From: Verrucomicrobium sp. BvORR106 | GTDB taxonomy: Bacteria > Verrucomicrobiota > Verrucomicrobiia > Verrucomicrobiales > Verrucomicrobiaceae | Assembly (NCBI RefSeq): GCF_000739655.1 | Contig: NZ_BATR01000040.1 | Coordinates: forward strand, 1 to 64,000 | Length of the DNA stretch: 64,000 nucleotides | Direction: 5' to 3' | Shown here: positions 1 through 9,118 of the stretch, piece by piece | Position numbering within the stretch: position 1 is the first letter of the stretch | Layout of the letters: every line of letters begins with the position of its first letter | The notes under the pieces: generated by a model | The model's database searches: none | The model's input: the letters and a program-made list of their open reading frames with translations, nothing else | What the model was told of the DNA's origin: nothing | Translations under genes and position numbers: made by a program

Positions 1-267
1 CCGATGATTCTGGTCGCGGAAGACCTCGCCAGCGGACGGCTGGTCGCCCCCTTCGACGGACCCCGGCTTTCCACCTGGCACTACTTTGCCTATGTGCCCA
101 CCGGACTGGAGGACCAGCCCGGCGTGCGGAGTCTGCTGGCCTGGCTGGACGGCGAGGCGGGGCAGGGGGCTGTCATGCCGGATCCGCCGTCGCCGGTGCG
201 GGATAAAAGCTCTGCCCCGGCAACACCTGGGCGAGCGAGGCGTGCCACCGGAAGTCGTCCGGGTTAA
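1..267 (+). CDS. LysR-family transcriptional regulator, C-terminal fragment
   Basis: The reading frame is open from base 1, so the gene starts upstream of the window; the ATG at 4 is probably internal. The visible tail (VAEDLASGRLVAPFDGP) resembles the end of the substrate-binding domain of LysR regulators of the GcvA/AmpR type, where a line like 'L...DLASGRLV.PF' precedes an aromatic strand and a final helix ending in a WL pair (here LLAWLDGEAG). The final 25 or so residues are low-complexity Pro/Ala/Arg and probably untypical. The regulated target is not visible. The gene converges on vsr. The call rests on a short fragment. Confidence 0.55.
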   Translation, partial: PMILVAEDLASGRLVAPFDGPRLSTWHYFAYVPTGLEDQPGVRSLLAWLDGEAGQGAVMPDPPSPVRDKSSAPATPGRARRATGSRPG

Positions 268-308
268 GTGCACCTGCTACTCCCGCACGTCTTTATCCAC
301 ACAGGTTC

Positions 309-785
309 TCAGAGATGCTCATCAGGGGCGCTGGCCTGCAGCATTCGTCCCAACCGTCCCATCGTCCGGTTCACCTGCTTCGCCGCCAGCGCGCATTCCC
401 AGAGGCGCAGCACCCGCCATCCTGCCTTCCGGAGCTGGCGTGTTACCTTCGTATCCCTCGCCCGGTTGGCGGTCACCTTGGTATCCCAGAACTTCCGGTT
501 CTGCTTCGGCCGCACATAGCAGCGCGGGCACCCGTGCCAAAAGCATCCATCCACAAACACCGCCACCCGCAGCCGCCAGAACACAAAATCCGGCTTCACC
601 TTGAGCATCGGCCGAGTCGCATGGCGGGAGGTGTCCGGCACGGTGATCAGCGCATGCCGCCGCCATCCCCGGATCCCCGCCGCCCGCAGCAGCAGCATGA
701 GCCGCAGTTCCGTGTCCTTGTTGCCCGTGGACCGGATCAAGGACATCACCTGCGAGCGCTTTTCGGGCGTGAAGACGTCAGGCAT
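309..785 (-). CDS. vsr: Very short patch repair (Vsr) DNA mismatch endonuclease
   Basis: Vsr nicks DNA 5' of the T in T:G mismatches that arise from deaminated 5-methylcytosine. The protein has 158 residues, the usual family length. It begins with the typical MPDVFTPEKRSQVM segment. The metal-binding nuclease core is seen as KPDFVF (64-69, catalytic Asp66), followed by VDGCFWHGC (78-86) and the conserved WECAL near residue 130. Vsr genes normally sit beside a dcm-type cytosine-C5 methyltransferase, but none is present in this window; the neighbour at the left edge is a LysR gene. It may act with a methyltransferase elsewhere or be a remnant of a lost restriction-modification locus. All motifs look intact. 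Confidence 0.93.
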   Translation of the reverse strand: MPDVFTPEKRSQVMSLIRSTGNKDTELRLMLLLRAAGIRGWRRHALITVPDTSRHATRPMLKVKPDFVFWRLRVAVFVDGCFWHGCPRCYVRPKQNRKFWDTKVTANRARDTKVTRQLRKAGWRVLRLWECALAAKQVNRTMGRLGRMLQASAPDEHL

Positions 786-1757
786 GAAGTTGATTCGGCT
801 TGATGGTGGGCGAGTCGGTTGTCTCTGACTGTCTGCAGGCGCTCATGCTCGAACGCAACGGGTTCCCTACAACCCTGGCCCGTTCTGTTGGGGGAGGAGT
901 TCGCGCTTACTCTGGCTGCCAGTTTCGTTGTGGCATCAGCTCCCGTTCAAAGACAGAGCGTACCTCTCTCGCGACCCTTCAGGCCGCCATACACGGGAGG
1001 GCTCTAATCCCAGGGTCTACGTCCACTTCGTGGCCTCCGCCCCTGGGCTGAGTTCTCTGGGCCTTTCAGGCCCGAAGCGCTTCGCGGGACGTGGGGCAAG
1101 CCGTTGAGGAAGCTTAGAGTAGTATAGCGGTGGCACATCAGTCGCGTCCCCAGTGCCTCTATCCAGCCTGAAGCTTCGGAACTCCATGTTACTCGAACGC
1201 AACGGGATCGCCTGCATAGGCATGTTGGCATTCGAGTTTCTCAACGTTCTTCGTGGGTCTCAATTGAAAGCAGGTCAGATCTCGCATGAGAGATTGCGCA
1301 GATGTGTTTGAAATGTCATTCGGGCCTGAAAGGCCCAAAGAATCCAGCCCAGGGGCGGAGGCCACGAAGTGGTCGCAGACCCTGGGTTGATGTCTCTCCC
1401 TTGTACGGCGGCCTGAAAGGTCGCGAGAGTGGTGCGCGTGCCGTTGATATTTGTTCTGCGGTGGATGAATCCAACTCGACTGTCTCAATCGAGGCCGCCG
1501 GTCTTCCGTGGTTTGGGCGGTTTGTAGAACTCCGTTGGAGTTCCCTATGCCTTTTCACGATGCCCGGGGTGGCGACCGCTTTGCGGTCTGACCCCGGGCT
1601 GATCTGTATCACGCCGTTGGCGTGGGGCTTAACTTTCGGATGGTAGGGGAATGCCGATTTGCGGAAAAGTTCGAGCATTTGTCCGGTATCGGTGGTTGGC
1701 CGCAGACCCTGGGACTATGCCTCTCCCTTGTACGATGGCCTGAAACGCCACGAGGGC
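786..1757. repeat. Gene-free region carrying repeat families A and B
   Basis: No convincing gene lies between vsr and the autotransporter terminator. The region holds an inverted copy of family A (about 962-1075), a direct copy of family A (about 1302-1475), a copy of family B (1520-1630) and a partial family A copy (about 1697-1752). Family A is recognised by GGGCCTGAAAGGCCC followed by GGGGCGGAGGCCACGAAG and CGCAGACCCTGGG. Family B is recognised by GTAGAACTCC.TTGGAGTTCC and GGCGACCGCTTTGCGGTCTG. Both contain short palindromes, as REP-like elements do. Confidence 0.75.
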
Positions 1758-1796
1758 GCAAAAAAAGGGGTGACCTTTCGGTCACCCCTTTTGCGT
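1758..1796 (-). terminator. Rho-independent terminator of the inverse autotransporter gene
   Basis: A 13-bp perfect stem (AAAAGGGGTGACC paired with GGTCACCCCTTTT) closes a TTTC loop and is flanked by A-rich and T-rich tracts on both sides. It therefore works as a terminator in either direction. It lies 33 bases past the stop codon of the minus-strand autotransporter gene. Confidence 0.85.
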
Positions 1797-1828
1797 TAAG
1801 TTAGGTGCTAGAACTTGGCGTTTGCCGC

Positions 1829-4800
1829 TTACGGCAGGTCCACTTGGCTGCCGTTCAGGAAGAAGCTGCCGGCTGGATCATTGCCCGGGATGTAGATGAG
1901 GTCAGAGTTGACATCTAGAATCTCGTTGGAGGCGGCGGGGATGGGGGTGCCGTCGATTTTGATTCGGCTGGTGCCGAATTCACCCAATGACAGACCGTCA
2001 TCCACGTTGCCGCGGATCAGGTTGCGGTTGAAGTTCTGAATCACGACGTCGGAGTCATCGTAGGACTCGATGTGGAGGAAGTCCCCGGCTGCAGTTGCCA
2101 CATTGCGCATGCGGTTGTCTGAGATGGTAGCCTCAATCCGGGAGTCGTCAGCGGCATACAGGTCGAAGATGCTAGCCCCGAAGCTGCCCTCGAAGATGTT
2201 GTCGGTGATGACGGCGTCCAGTTTTGAGTCAACGTGGGAATCAAGAACGATGGCTCCATAACCGCTGTTGGTGTTGTGTTCTCCGCGGAACTGGTTGCCG
2301 GTGATCGAGGCGATCATCCGATTTTCTGGGCCCTCGCCACCTGCGGTGTAGAGGTTGATGGTGTCGCTCTCGAACTCACCCTGGAAGCGGTTGTCCCGGA
2401 TGGTGATGTCCACCAGGGCGTTGTCCAGCTTGTCGACATCAATGGCTATGCCCTCGAAGTATCCGTTGAAGATATTGTCACCGATCACAGCCACCAACTC
2501 GGAGTCGTTGGCATGGCCGTTGTAGCCGTTGAGCTCGATAGCGCTGCTGTTGTATTCACCGTTGAGGACGTTGTTCGTGAAGGTCACGTCCAAGGTCGAT
2601 TGACCGTATTTTTCACCCTTCAACACCTGGTTGAGCTCGCCGGGGAAGTTGTTGCCGGAGATGGTGGCGATGAGTTTGGACTGGTTGGAGGTATTCAGGT
2701 CAATGGTCTCGTCGGAAACGTAGCCACCGAACCGGTTGTCCTGCACCAGGAGCGTTCCATTGGCAGCTGCTTCCAAGTAGAACGCGACGGCGCTGTCACC
2801 GAACGTGCCTGCAAAGAAGTTGCCCACGACGACAGCGTTGAGGGTGGCATCGTCCGCAAAGAGGTCGACGCCGTCTTCAATGTCGCTGGAGCTGTCGAAC
2901 CGGTTGCCGACGAAGTTGAAGTCAACGGTGCCGTCCAGTGCCCTGACCCAGGCTCCTCTGCCTCCGAAGGTGCCTTCGAAGTTGTTGTTGTAAACATTGG
3001 CCGTGAGCAGCTCGTCGCTGTTGCTTTCAATCAAGAGGCCCGTTCCATCACCACCGAAATCAAGGCCGACGAACTGGTTGCCGTAAACGTTGGCGGTCAA
3101 GGAAGAGTCGCCAAAGGTCACCAGTCTGGCCCCGACGGTCTCGCCCAGCACATAGAGCTGGTTGTTCACGAGGTCCAGACGCATGCGGGCATCGTCACGC
3201 AGCTCGACTTCAACCGCCGAGGTGGCGAGCCCGGCAATGTTGTTGGCGATCAGCGTGTAGTAGTCCTCGTCTTCCGTGGCTTCCACGTAGATGGCCGCAT
3301 CCGGGGTGAACCCGACGATGTTGTCCGTGATGGCCACATTTTTCACGTCATAGGCTTCAATGAGGGAGCCGAAGCCGCCGAAGCCTTCACCGAAGAGGGT
3401 GTAGCCGCGCACCACAAGGGTGTCGACGTCTTCCGCATGCACGGCACCGTTCCAGAAGGGTCTCTCGGTATTACCGCCGAACTTGGTGCCATTCAGACCG
3501 TTGATGGGAGTGTAGGAGCTGATGAAGCGGGTGCTGCCCGTCGTGTCGAAGGTGTCTTCGTAGAGGTTCCCGGTGTCGCCCTGGGTGTACACACTCCAGA
3601 GGCGGGTGCTGGTGTTGCTGTTGTTCCCTGCAACCACGGCGCCTTCGGTGATGGTGTTGAAGGGGTGCTCGGCCGTGCCGTCGGCACCGTTGGCCTCGGT
3701 GTCACCGGTCTGGATGCCGTTGCCCACCGCGCCGCCGTTGTTCACGAAGACGATGTCATCTGCCAGGATGATCTGGCCCTGACGCTGGGAGACTACCTTG
3801 GTCACACGTTTGACCTTGGTGCTGGTGGTGGTGTCCACATCCACGCTGTTGGCGATCTTGATCGCGGCGTTCTGGCGGTGCACGGGCTCAGCCATGCGCT
3901 CGGCCAGGTGGCGGCGGCGGGGCTTGAAGGCATCGCCCATGCGACCCCAGAAGCCTTTGCCATCGCCGAGGTCACCCATCTCAAAGGGAAGCTGAAGCTG
4001 GACACCTGCGGTCCAGTCGCTGCCGGTGAGGCGGTCGTCCTCATACCAGGTGCCGGTCAGAATGACGGCTGGCACGGGGCGGATCTCCACGCCGGCCTTC
4101 CAGCCTTCCACATTGCCCGTGCCGCCCTCCTGGGGGCCAAAGGGCTGGTTGTCGAAGCTGTAGTAACCACCAATCAGACGGAGGTCGAAGTACTTGTCGA
4201 GCCCGGGAACCAGAACGGCCACCTCAGCGTCCCAGCCTTCCATCCCTTCCTCATAGCGGCGGAAGAGGCGGTCAATCGTCGTCGTACGGGTGGTGGTGGT
4301 GGCGCGGGTGGTGAAGAGCGCGTCCTGGGCCACCGTGTTGCCTGTCGCGTACGGATCGCTCAGCGGGGTCGTGCTGCTGGACTGGCGGGTGCTGGAGTTC
4401 CGGATGATCTCGCGGGTGCGCGTCTGCTCGGCCAGCTGCTTGTCGGAGAGGGGGATGTAGTAGTTGCCACGAACTTCGACATAGCGGGTGCCGGCTTCCA
4501 CGCCGACGCCGAGCTGCCAGAACTGGTTGTTGGCCTCGGTGTCGAGCATGTCCACGAAGACGTTCGCACCGATGAAGAAGCCTTCCTCAAGGAACCCGGC
4601 CTGGCCGGCATCCCTGCGGGTGAGGGCCGAGACAGGCTGCGAGCCGAAGAGGTGACGCCAGCCCAGGCCGAGAGAGGCCGCGACCTCGCCGCCCTCACCC
4701 CAGGAGGTGTAGGGTTCGAGGTAAAGGACGTCACCTGAGAGGGTGGCGTCGGCACCCAGCGTGCTGTACACCGGAGCCACGATGGAAAAGTTGCCCTCCG

Positions 4801-5056
4801 TGTACACATCGCTGGTTTTTACACCCCCGGTAATCGTGCCGAGGTACATGGGGTGTGCTTCCTGAACGGGATCCAGGTTCGGGTTCTTCACCGGATTCTT
4901 GTCGAGAGGACCGGCGAAGGTCGCTACGGGGGAAAGGGAGCTCAGGAGCAGCGCAAGCGATGCCAGCCTGAATCCCGCACGACGAGCGTGAGGAGTCGGA
5001 GTTTTCAAGAGAGGATGGATGGTACTGTTTGTCTCAAGCGCGGCGTCCGTGTGCAC
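1829..5056 (-). CDS. Inverse autotransporter (intimin/invasin-type barrel) with beta-helix passenger
   Basis: This is a predicted outer-membrane surface protein of 1075 residues. A basic N-terminus and hydrophobic stretch (about 28-48, ending ATFA) form the signal peptide. Residues about 70-385 match the inverse autotransporter barrel: GLGWRHLF, FIGANVFVDML, a GWDAEVAV line, LIGGYYSFD, GWKAGVEIRP, TGTWYEDDRLTGSDW and a closing LQLPFEMG. From about 430 to the end the protein consists of imperfect repeats with N-x-F and N-x-L turns (for example ANVYGNQFVG, NVYNNNFEG, ATISGNNFPG, AVITDNIFEG). These are typical of right-handed parallel beta-helices (PbH1). No cysteine-rich or Ig-like domain was seen, unlike classical intimin. 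The passenger could bind glycans or surfaces, but its ligand is unknown. The coding frame is intact and the gene is isolated, with its own terminator. Confidence 0.88.
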   Translation of the reverse strand: MHTDAALETNSTIHPLLKTPTPHARRAGFRLASLALLLSSLSPVATFAGPLDKNPVKNPNLDPVQEAHPMYLGTITGGVKTSDVYTEGNFSIVAPVYSTLGADATLSGDVLYLEPYTSWGEGGEVAASLGLGWRHLFGSQPVSALTRRDAGQAGFLEEGFFIGANVFVDMLDTEANNQFWQLGVGVEAGTRYVEVRGNYYIPLSDKQLAEQTRTREIIRNSSTRQSSSTTPLSDPYATGNTVAQDALFTTRATTTTRTTTIDRLFRRYEEGMEGWDAEVAVLVPGLDKYFDLRLIGGYYSFDNQPFGPQEGGTGNVEGWKAGVEIRPVPAVILTGTWYEDDRLTGSDWTAGVQLQLPFEMGDLGDGKGFWGRMGDAFKPRRRHLAERMAEPVHRQNAAIKIANSVDVDTTTSTKVKRVTKVVSQRQGQIILADDIVFVNNGGAVGNGIQTGDTEANGADGTAEHPFNTITEGAVVAGNNSNTSTRLWSVYTQGDTGNLYEDTFDTTGSTRFISSYTPINGLNGTKFGGNTERPFWNGAVHAEDVDTLVVRGYTLFGEGFGGFGSLIEAYDVKNVAITDNIVGFTPDAAIYVEATEDEDYYTLIANNIAGLATSAVEVELRDDARMRLDLVNNQLYVLGETVGARLVTFGDSSLTANVYGNQFVGLDFGGDGTGLLIESNSDELLTANVYNNNFEGTFGGRGAWVRALDGTVDFNFVGNRFDSSSDIEDGVDLFADDATLNAVVVGNFFAGTFGDSAVAFYLEAAANGTLLVQDNRFGGYVSDETIDLNTSNQSKLIATISGNNFPGELNQVLKGEKYGQSTLDVTFTNNVLNGEYNSSAIELNGYNGHANDSELVAVIGDNIFNGYFEGIAIDVDKLDNALVDITIRDNRFQGEFESDTINLYTAGGEGPENRMIASITGNQFRGEHNTNSGYGAIVLDSHVDSKLDAVITDNIFEGSFGASIFDLYAADDSRIEATISDNRMRNVATAAGDFLHIESYDDSDVVIQNFNRNLIRGNVDDGLSLGEFGTSRIKIDGTPIPAASNEILDVNSDLIYIPGNDPAGSFFLNGSQVDLP

Positions 5057-6108
5057 GGTCGGCCGTAGTACCGCAGGGAGGGAGTACTCTGCGGCAACAC
5101 TATAACTGTTTCAGATCGCATAGAATATCCTACCACGTGTGAAAAACTTCAGAATCGTTGCAATACTATCCGATGGAATAGTTGCTCTTTGCATTAGTAT
5201 CCGAGAGAAATTATATTTCCTTGAAGTTGGGCGATGGGGGTGCCGGGACAAGCTGTATGACCCCCAGTTGAAGAAACTAGAATGAAGGGTCAGGAGCGGG
5301 TTCTAGGCGTCAACCGATGACTCGGGCTCCGGCCCGTCTCTGCCGTTTCATTGTGCAGATCACATTCTGCGATGACGCATACCAAGGCTTGTTTGAAATG
5401 ATGTTCGGGCCTGAAGGGCCCAGAGAGCCCAGCCCAGGGGCGGAGGCCACGAAGCGGACGCAGACCCTGGGGCTATGCCCCTCCCTTGAATGGCGGCTTG
5501 AAAGGTCGCGAGAGTCGTGCGAGTGCCGTAGACGTTCCTTGGGCGGTGGATGAACTCCATATCGATCATCGCAAACGAGTCCGCCTGCTTTCCAAAATGG
5601 CCCGCGCCGAGGAAGCTTGGGGAGCGCGCGCATCCTGCGTGCTGTTCGCGGCATCTTGCCGCGAGCGTCAGTCAACGCACGACATCACATACGGCTGAAG
5701 TGGGGAGTGTTGATGGCGGTGGGCGGAAGCGGATGCTGTCAGCCTTCCCACCTGATCATCTCCTGCAACGTTACCCAACGTTGACTCGCTTAGGGCTCGT
5801 CCAACGTTGGGCTGTGGTAGAGATCCCCGCTGGGGATCAATTTCGAATTGAGTCAGGCACCTCCAGATGATGCCTTGGCGACCACCCTATCACGTACGGT
5901 TGGTCTGTTCTCCTGGCAATACCCGAAATGGCGACCGCTTTGCGGTCTGACTTCGCGCTGTTTTTGTCTCACGTCGTTGGCATGAGGCTTCCCTCTTGGA
6001 ACAGGGGCCCTCGCTCGTCTTGACCCCTGACCTCAGGTCTGGTGTCTTGGGTCTTCCCGTCTTGAGTCTCTGTGATTGTGTCTCCAATTTTGCCGCCTAC
6101 TATCCCGC
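5057..6108. repeat. Gene-free region: AT-rich upstream segment plus family A and B repeats
   Basis: About 5100-5230 is notably AT-rich and probably contains the promoter of the autotransporter gene. A family A copy lies at about 5385-5560 and a family B copy at about 5915-5990, in the same order and orientation as the pair on the other side of the autotransporter gene (1302-1475 and 1520-1630). An inverted repeat built on CCAACGTTG is present at about 5773-5812. No gene was recognised. Confidence 0.7.
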
Positions 6109-7212
6109 ATGTCCGAAACCCACAGCGCCTCCCCCTCTGATCTCGATCTGCTGACCGTGCGTCAGCTCAAGACGGTGGCGGGGCCGCAGCCGCAGCCTTA
6201 CCGGGTGCATGTGCAGGTGGATGGGAACTTGGTGAAGGAGACTTCGCAAGGGAAGCCGTACCATGAGGTCAAGCTGACGGACGGGACGGAGTCACTGGTC
6301 TGGCGGGTGTTCGATGGCAGCCCGCTTTTCCTGGAGGTGCAGCCTCTGAAGCGCGGCGGCTGGATCGAGCTTTCGGCCCACTGGGTGGACGCGGGGAAGT
6401 TCGGTCTGGAGCCGCGCAATCCGGTCATGCGGGTGCTGGAGGACCAGGAGGTGCAGGCCATTCTGGCCGGGGACGAGGAAACGCGCGAACGCCAGCGCGT
6501 GGACTATCAGGCGATCGTGGAATTTGTCGCCAGCATGTCTGATCCTCGCCTCAAGGGCGTGTGCAGTCTTTTCCTGCAACAACACGGTGAGCGCTTCAAG
6601 CGGGCGGCGGCGGCGCGGGACTATCATCACGCCCGCCGGGGCGGGCTGGTGGAGCACGTGTCCCAGATGATGCGCAGCGCGGCCAAGATCTGCGAGGCCT
6701 ATGCAGAGCTGAACCGCGACCTCCTGTTAAGCGGCGTGTTGTTTCATGATTGCGGCAAGCTCTGGGAGAACAACTACCTGGAGGGCGGCTTCACCATGCC
6801 CTACACGCTGCATGGCGAACTCATCGGCCACATCTCCCTGGGGATGGAACTCCTGAACAAGCTCTGGCGGCAACTCTTGGAGAGCGATGCCGCGGCCACC
6901 TGGTCCACCCTGCAGCCGCAGAATGAACTGGTGCGACTGCACCTCCTCCACCTGGTAGGGTCACACCACGGGGAAATGCAGTTTGGATCTCCCGTCATCC
7001 CCAAAACCCCCGAGGCCGTGGCCCTGCACTACGTGGACAACCTGGACGCCAAGCTGGAGATGTTCCGCAAGGGCTACAGCACGAGTGCCGAACTCGGCAA
7101 CGGCATCCTGGAACGGGTGCGCCCGCTTACCTCGAACCTGGTCAGGCCCTTGGAGGTGGTGGTGAAGAATGCTTTGGACAACCAAAGAGACACAGAGGAA
7201 GAACAAAATTAG
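6109..7212 (+). CDS. YhaM-like 3'-5' exoribonuclease (OB fold + HD domain)
   Basis: The 367-residue protein resembles YhaM of Firmicutes (about 314 residues): an N-terminal OB-type nucleic acid binding region (about 30-110) and a C-terminal HD phosphohydrolase domain. The metal ligands are visible in YHHARRGGLVEH (172-183) and FHDCGK (212-217), with later histidines in the LHGELIGH and GSHHGE segments. It probably degrades RNA or single-stranded DNA from the 3' end in the cytoplasm. The ATG at 6109 was chosen because an upstream in-frame TTG (6076) adds residues of repeat-derived sequence. It is about 50 residues longer than YhaM, mostly at the N-terminus. Substrate preference cannot be read from the sequence. 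Confidence 0.8.
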   Translation: MSETHSASPSDLDLLTVRQLKTVAGPQPQPYRVHVQVDGNLVKETSQGKPYHEVKLTDGTESLVWRVFDGSPLFLEVQPLKRGGWIELSAHWVDAGKFGLEPRNPVMRVLEDQEVQAILAGDEETRERQRVDYQAIVEFVASMSDPRLKGVCSLFLQQHGERFKRAAAARDYHHARRGGLVEHVSQMMRSAAKICEAYAELNRDLLLSGVLFHDCGKLWENNYLEGGFTMPYTLHGELIGHISLGMELLNKLWRQLLESDAAATWSTLQPQNELVRLHLLHLVGSHHGEMQFGSPVIPKTPEAVALHYVDNLDAKLEMFRKGYSTSAELGNGILERVRPLTSNLVRPLEVVVKNALDNQRDTEEEQN

Positions 7213-7312
7213 GAATTAGGAATGATGAATTAGGAATGAGCTGCAGTTCTCTCGGGTTCGGGCATGTGGGACTTCCATTCTTAATTCCTAATTCAGCATT
7301 CATAATTTTTGA
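7207..7312. repeat. Family H inverted repeat (copy 1), possible terminator
   Basis: Arms made of AATTAGGAAT/GATGAATTAGG and the complementary TTAATTCCTAATTCAGCATTC enclose a spacer of about 40 bases; it sits directly after the yhaM-like stop codon. A near reverse-complement copy lies at 17332-17424, after trmB. Adjacent CAGAGACACAGAGG-like words also recur at about 41144-41175. Confidence 0.65.
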
Positions 7313-7353
7313 GGCCTCTGTGGTAGAACCGAATTGAACTCAACTCCAGACAC

Positions 7354-8502
7354 ATGCTGAAGATCCTTCACCTGCGCGGTTACCGGTCGCTGTTGGACTT
7401 TCGTCTCAGCTTGGCGCGGCTGACGGTGATCACGGGAGAGAACGGGGCAGGGAAGTCGAATGTGTACCGCTCCCTGGCGATGTTGCAGCGGCTGGCGGAG
7501 GGGCGGTTCGCGGAAGCGATTGCCATGGAGGGCGGGATGCCCAGTCTGGTGTGGTCGGGAAAGCGGCTGCAGAATGAGCCGGTCAGGGTGAAGTGGTCAC
7601 TGGAGCACGAGCGCTTCCTCTATGAAATGGAGTGTGGGCTGGTACCGCTCGCTCCCGGAGCGCCTACGGCGTTTCGCACCGATCCTGATGTGAAGCGAGA
7701 AGAGCTCTCTCTGGTGCCGCTGCAGGCAGGTGGGGGCAGCAAGGGCAAGGTGCATCTGGTGGCCAAGCGCAAGGGGCCCATGGTGGAGTTGCGCAGTTTT
7801 GACAGCGGCTGGGAGAAGTCGCCGTTTCCCCTGCATACCCCGGAGTCCCTGATCTCGGAAGTTCGAGATGCCAACCGTCACCCCGGTCCGGCGCTGGTCC
7901 GGGAGACGCTGTTGTCGTGGCGGTTCTACCACCAGTTTCGCACCGATTCCGAGTCGCCCCTGCGGCGTCCCTTGACGGGGGCCTGGTCGCCTGTGCTGGC
8001 GCATGACGGCTCCAACCTGGCGGCCACGCTGCAAACGATCATGGAATCGGGTCGGGGCCATCTGTTGGAAGAAGCCGTGCAGAACGCGTTTCCCGATCTG
8101 CAATGGCGTCCCGTGGATGACCAGGGGCGGTTCCAGCTGCAGATCTGCCGCGGTTCGCTGAAACGCTGGCTGGAGGCGCATGAACTCTCCGACGGCACCT
8201 TGCGCTACTTCTGTCTCTGCGCCGCCTTGCTGGGGCCCAAGCCACCTCCGTTGCTGGTGTTGAACGAGCCCGAGACGAGCCTTCATGCGGAGCTCATGCC
8301 GGCGGTGGCCCAACTCATTGCTCAAGTACCCGAGGAGACCCAGATCATCGTTGTCACCCATTCCCAAGCCCTCGCCGCCGCCATCGAAGAGCGCTGCTCA
8401 CCCTGCCGTCGCCTCGACCTCATCAACGCCCACGGCGAAACCCGCCGCGCCGGGGATGAAGGGGCGAAACGGGTGTGGGTGTTTGAAGAAAATGAGGAGT
8501 GA
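7354..8502 (+). CDS. RecF/SMC-like AAA family ATPase
   Basis: A 382-residue predicted ATPase of the AAA15/AAA21 (OLD/RecF-like, COG4637) type. It has Walker A GENGAGKSN (28-36), an ABC-type signature LSDGT (278-282), Walker B LLVLNEPETSLH (300-311) and an H-loop THS (335-337). Between Walker A and the signature lies a variable beta-rich insert of about 200 residues. There is no TOPRIM nuclease domain, so this is not a complete OLD nuclease. Such stand-alone ATPases are found both as housekeeping proteins of unknown role and as parts of defence pairs. Here the neighbour upstream is a nuclease-like HD protein on the same strand, but 141 bases and a repeat separate them. No function beyond ATP hydrolysis can be assigned. 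Confidence 0.85.
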   Translation: MLKILHLRGYRSLLDFRLSLARLTVITGENGAGKSNVYRSLAMLQRLAEGRFAEAIAMEGGMPSLVWSGKRLQNEPVRVKWSLEHERFLYEMECGLVPLAPGAPTAFRTDPDVKREELSLVPLQAGGGSKGKVHLVAKRKGPMVELRSFDSGWEKSPFPLHTPESLISEVRDANRHPGPALVRETLLSWRFYHQFRTDSESPLRRPLTGAWSPVLAHDGSNLAATLQTIMESGRGHLLEEAVQNAFPDLQWRPVDDQGRFQLQICRGSLKRWLEAHELSDGTLRYFCLCAALLGPKPPPLLVLNEPETSLHAELMPAVAQLIAQVPEETQIIVVTHSQALAAAIEERCSPCRRLDLINAHGETRRAGDEGAKRVWVFEENEE

Positions 8503-8647
8503 AAAGTTGAGAGTAAAAAGTGAAAAGTGGGGAACGGAAGAGTTAGAAGTCAGGAGTGAACAGAGGGGCTCAGTGGTCCGACGTGAATTGATCGGAGTGG
8601 CTCACGAGTCGCGTCGCGACAGCAGCTCTACTTTTGACTCTTCACTC
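8503..8647. repeat. Family J repeat pair in intergenic spacer
   Basis: The words GTGAAAAGTTGAGAGTAAAAAG (about 8497-8525) and the complementary CTCTCAACTTTTTAC (about 8647-8661) form a long imperfect inverted repeat at the convergent end of the ATPase and thioesterase genes. A further copy lies at 58474-58495. It may act as a bidirectional terminator. Confidence 0.55.
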
Positions 8648-9118
8648 TCAACTTTTTACCCCTTCTCCCTCATCCCTTGACCCTTTTCCCTTCACCAAAT
8701 GCGCATACCTCTCCGTCCAGTCATCTGGCAGACGCAGGGGGCGCCCTTGGGGCATTTGAACGAGCGCCAGTGACTGGCGGCAGGTGATGAGGAGGGTGTT
8801 GTCCACCATGCGGCGCATCTCAAAGGCACACCAGAAACGGACGCGCTCCACGCTGTCGAGGCGGCCGTGAATGACGAGTTCATCGGCGAGCACGGCCGGC
8901 TTGCGGTAGTCGATCTCCGTGCGCAGCACCACGGGGAACACCTGGGTCTGCGCCATCTCCTTGAGGGCCATGCCCAGCTTGGCCGCCAGACGGGTGCGGG
9001 CGGTCTCGATCATCCGCAGGTACGCGATGTTGTGCACCACGCCACCGCAGTCGGTATCAAAGAACATGACTTCTTCGCGGGTCTCGATGGTGGGCGTCAG
9101 GGGATCGGGGGAGGACAT
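8648..9118 (-). CDS. YbgC/4HBT-type acyl-CoA thioesterase
   Basis: A 156-residue hotdog-fold thioesterase. The catalytic helix motif of the 4-hydroxybenzoyl-CoA thioesterase/YbgC family is seen as FFDTDCGGVVHNIAYL (19-34), with the Asp expected to act in acyl-CoA hydrolysis. Family members hydrolyse short or medium acyl-CoA and are often part of tol-pal clusters. No tol or pal gene is visible here, so a housekeeping or menaquinone-pathway (DHNA-CoA) thioesterase role is equally possible. The last 12 residues (KGKGSRDEGEGVKS region) run into the family J repeat and are probably an untemplated tail. The ATG at 9118 gives the normal family length. Confidence 0.82.
   Translation of the reverse strand: MSSPDPLTPTIETREEVMFFDTDCGGVVHNIAYLRMIETARTRLAAKLGMALKEMAQTQVFPVVLRTEIDYRKPAVLADELVIHGRLDSVERVRFWCAFEMRRMVDNTLLITCRQSLALVQMPQGRPLRLPDDWTERYAHLVKGKGSRDEGEGVKS

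Noticed and set aside
2234-4738. An 834-residue open frame on the plus strand opposite the autotransporter
   Set aside because: It is antisense to a gene with a clear domain structure; its composition (Val/Ala/Gly-rich without motifs) is typical of a shadow frame in GC-rich DNA.
7354-8502. OLD-type defence nuclease with the preceding HD nuclease as partner
   Set aside because: The ATPase has no TOPRIM domain and the HD protein looks like a housekeeping YhaM; an inverted repeat separates them.
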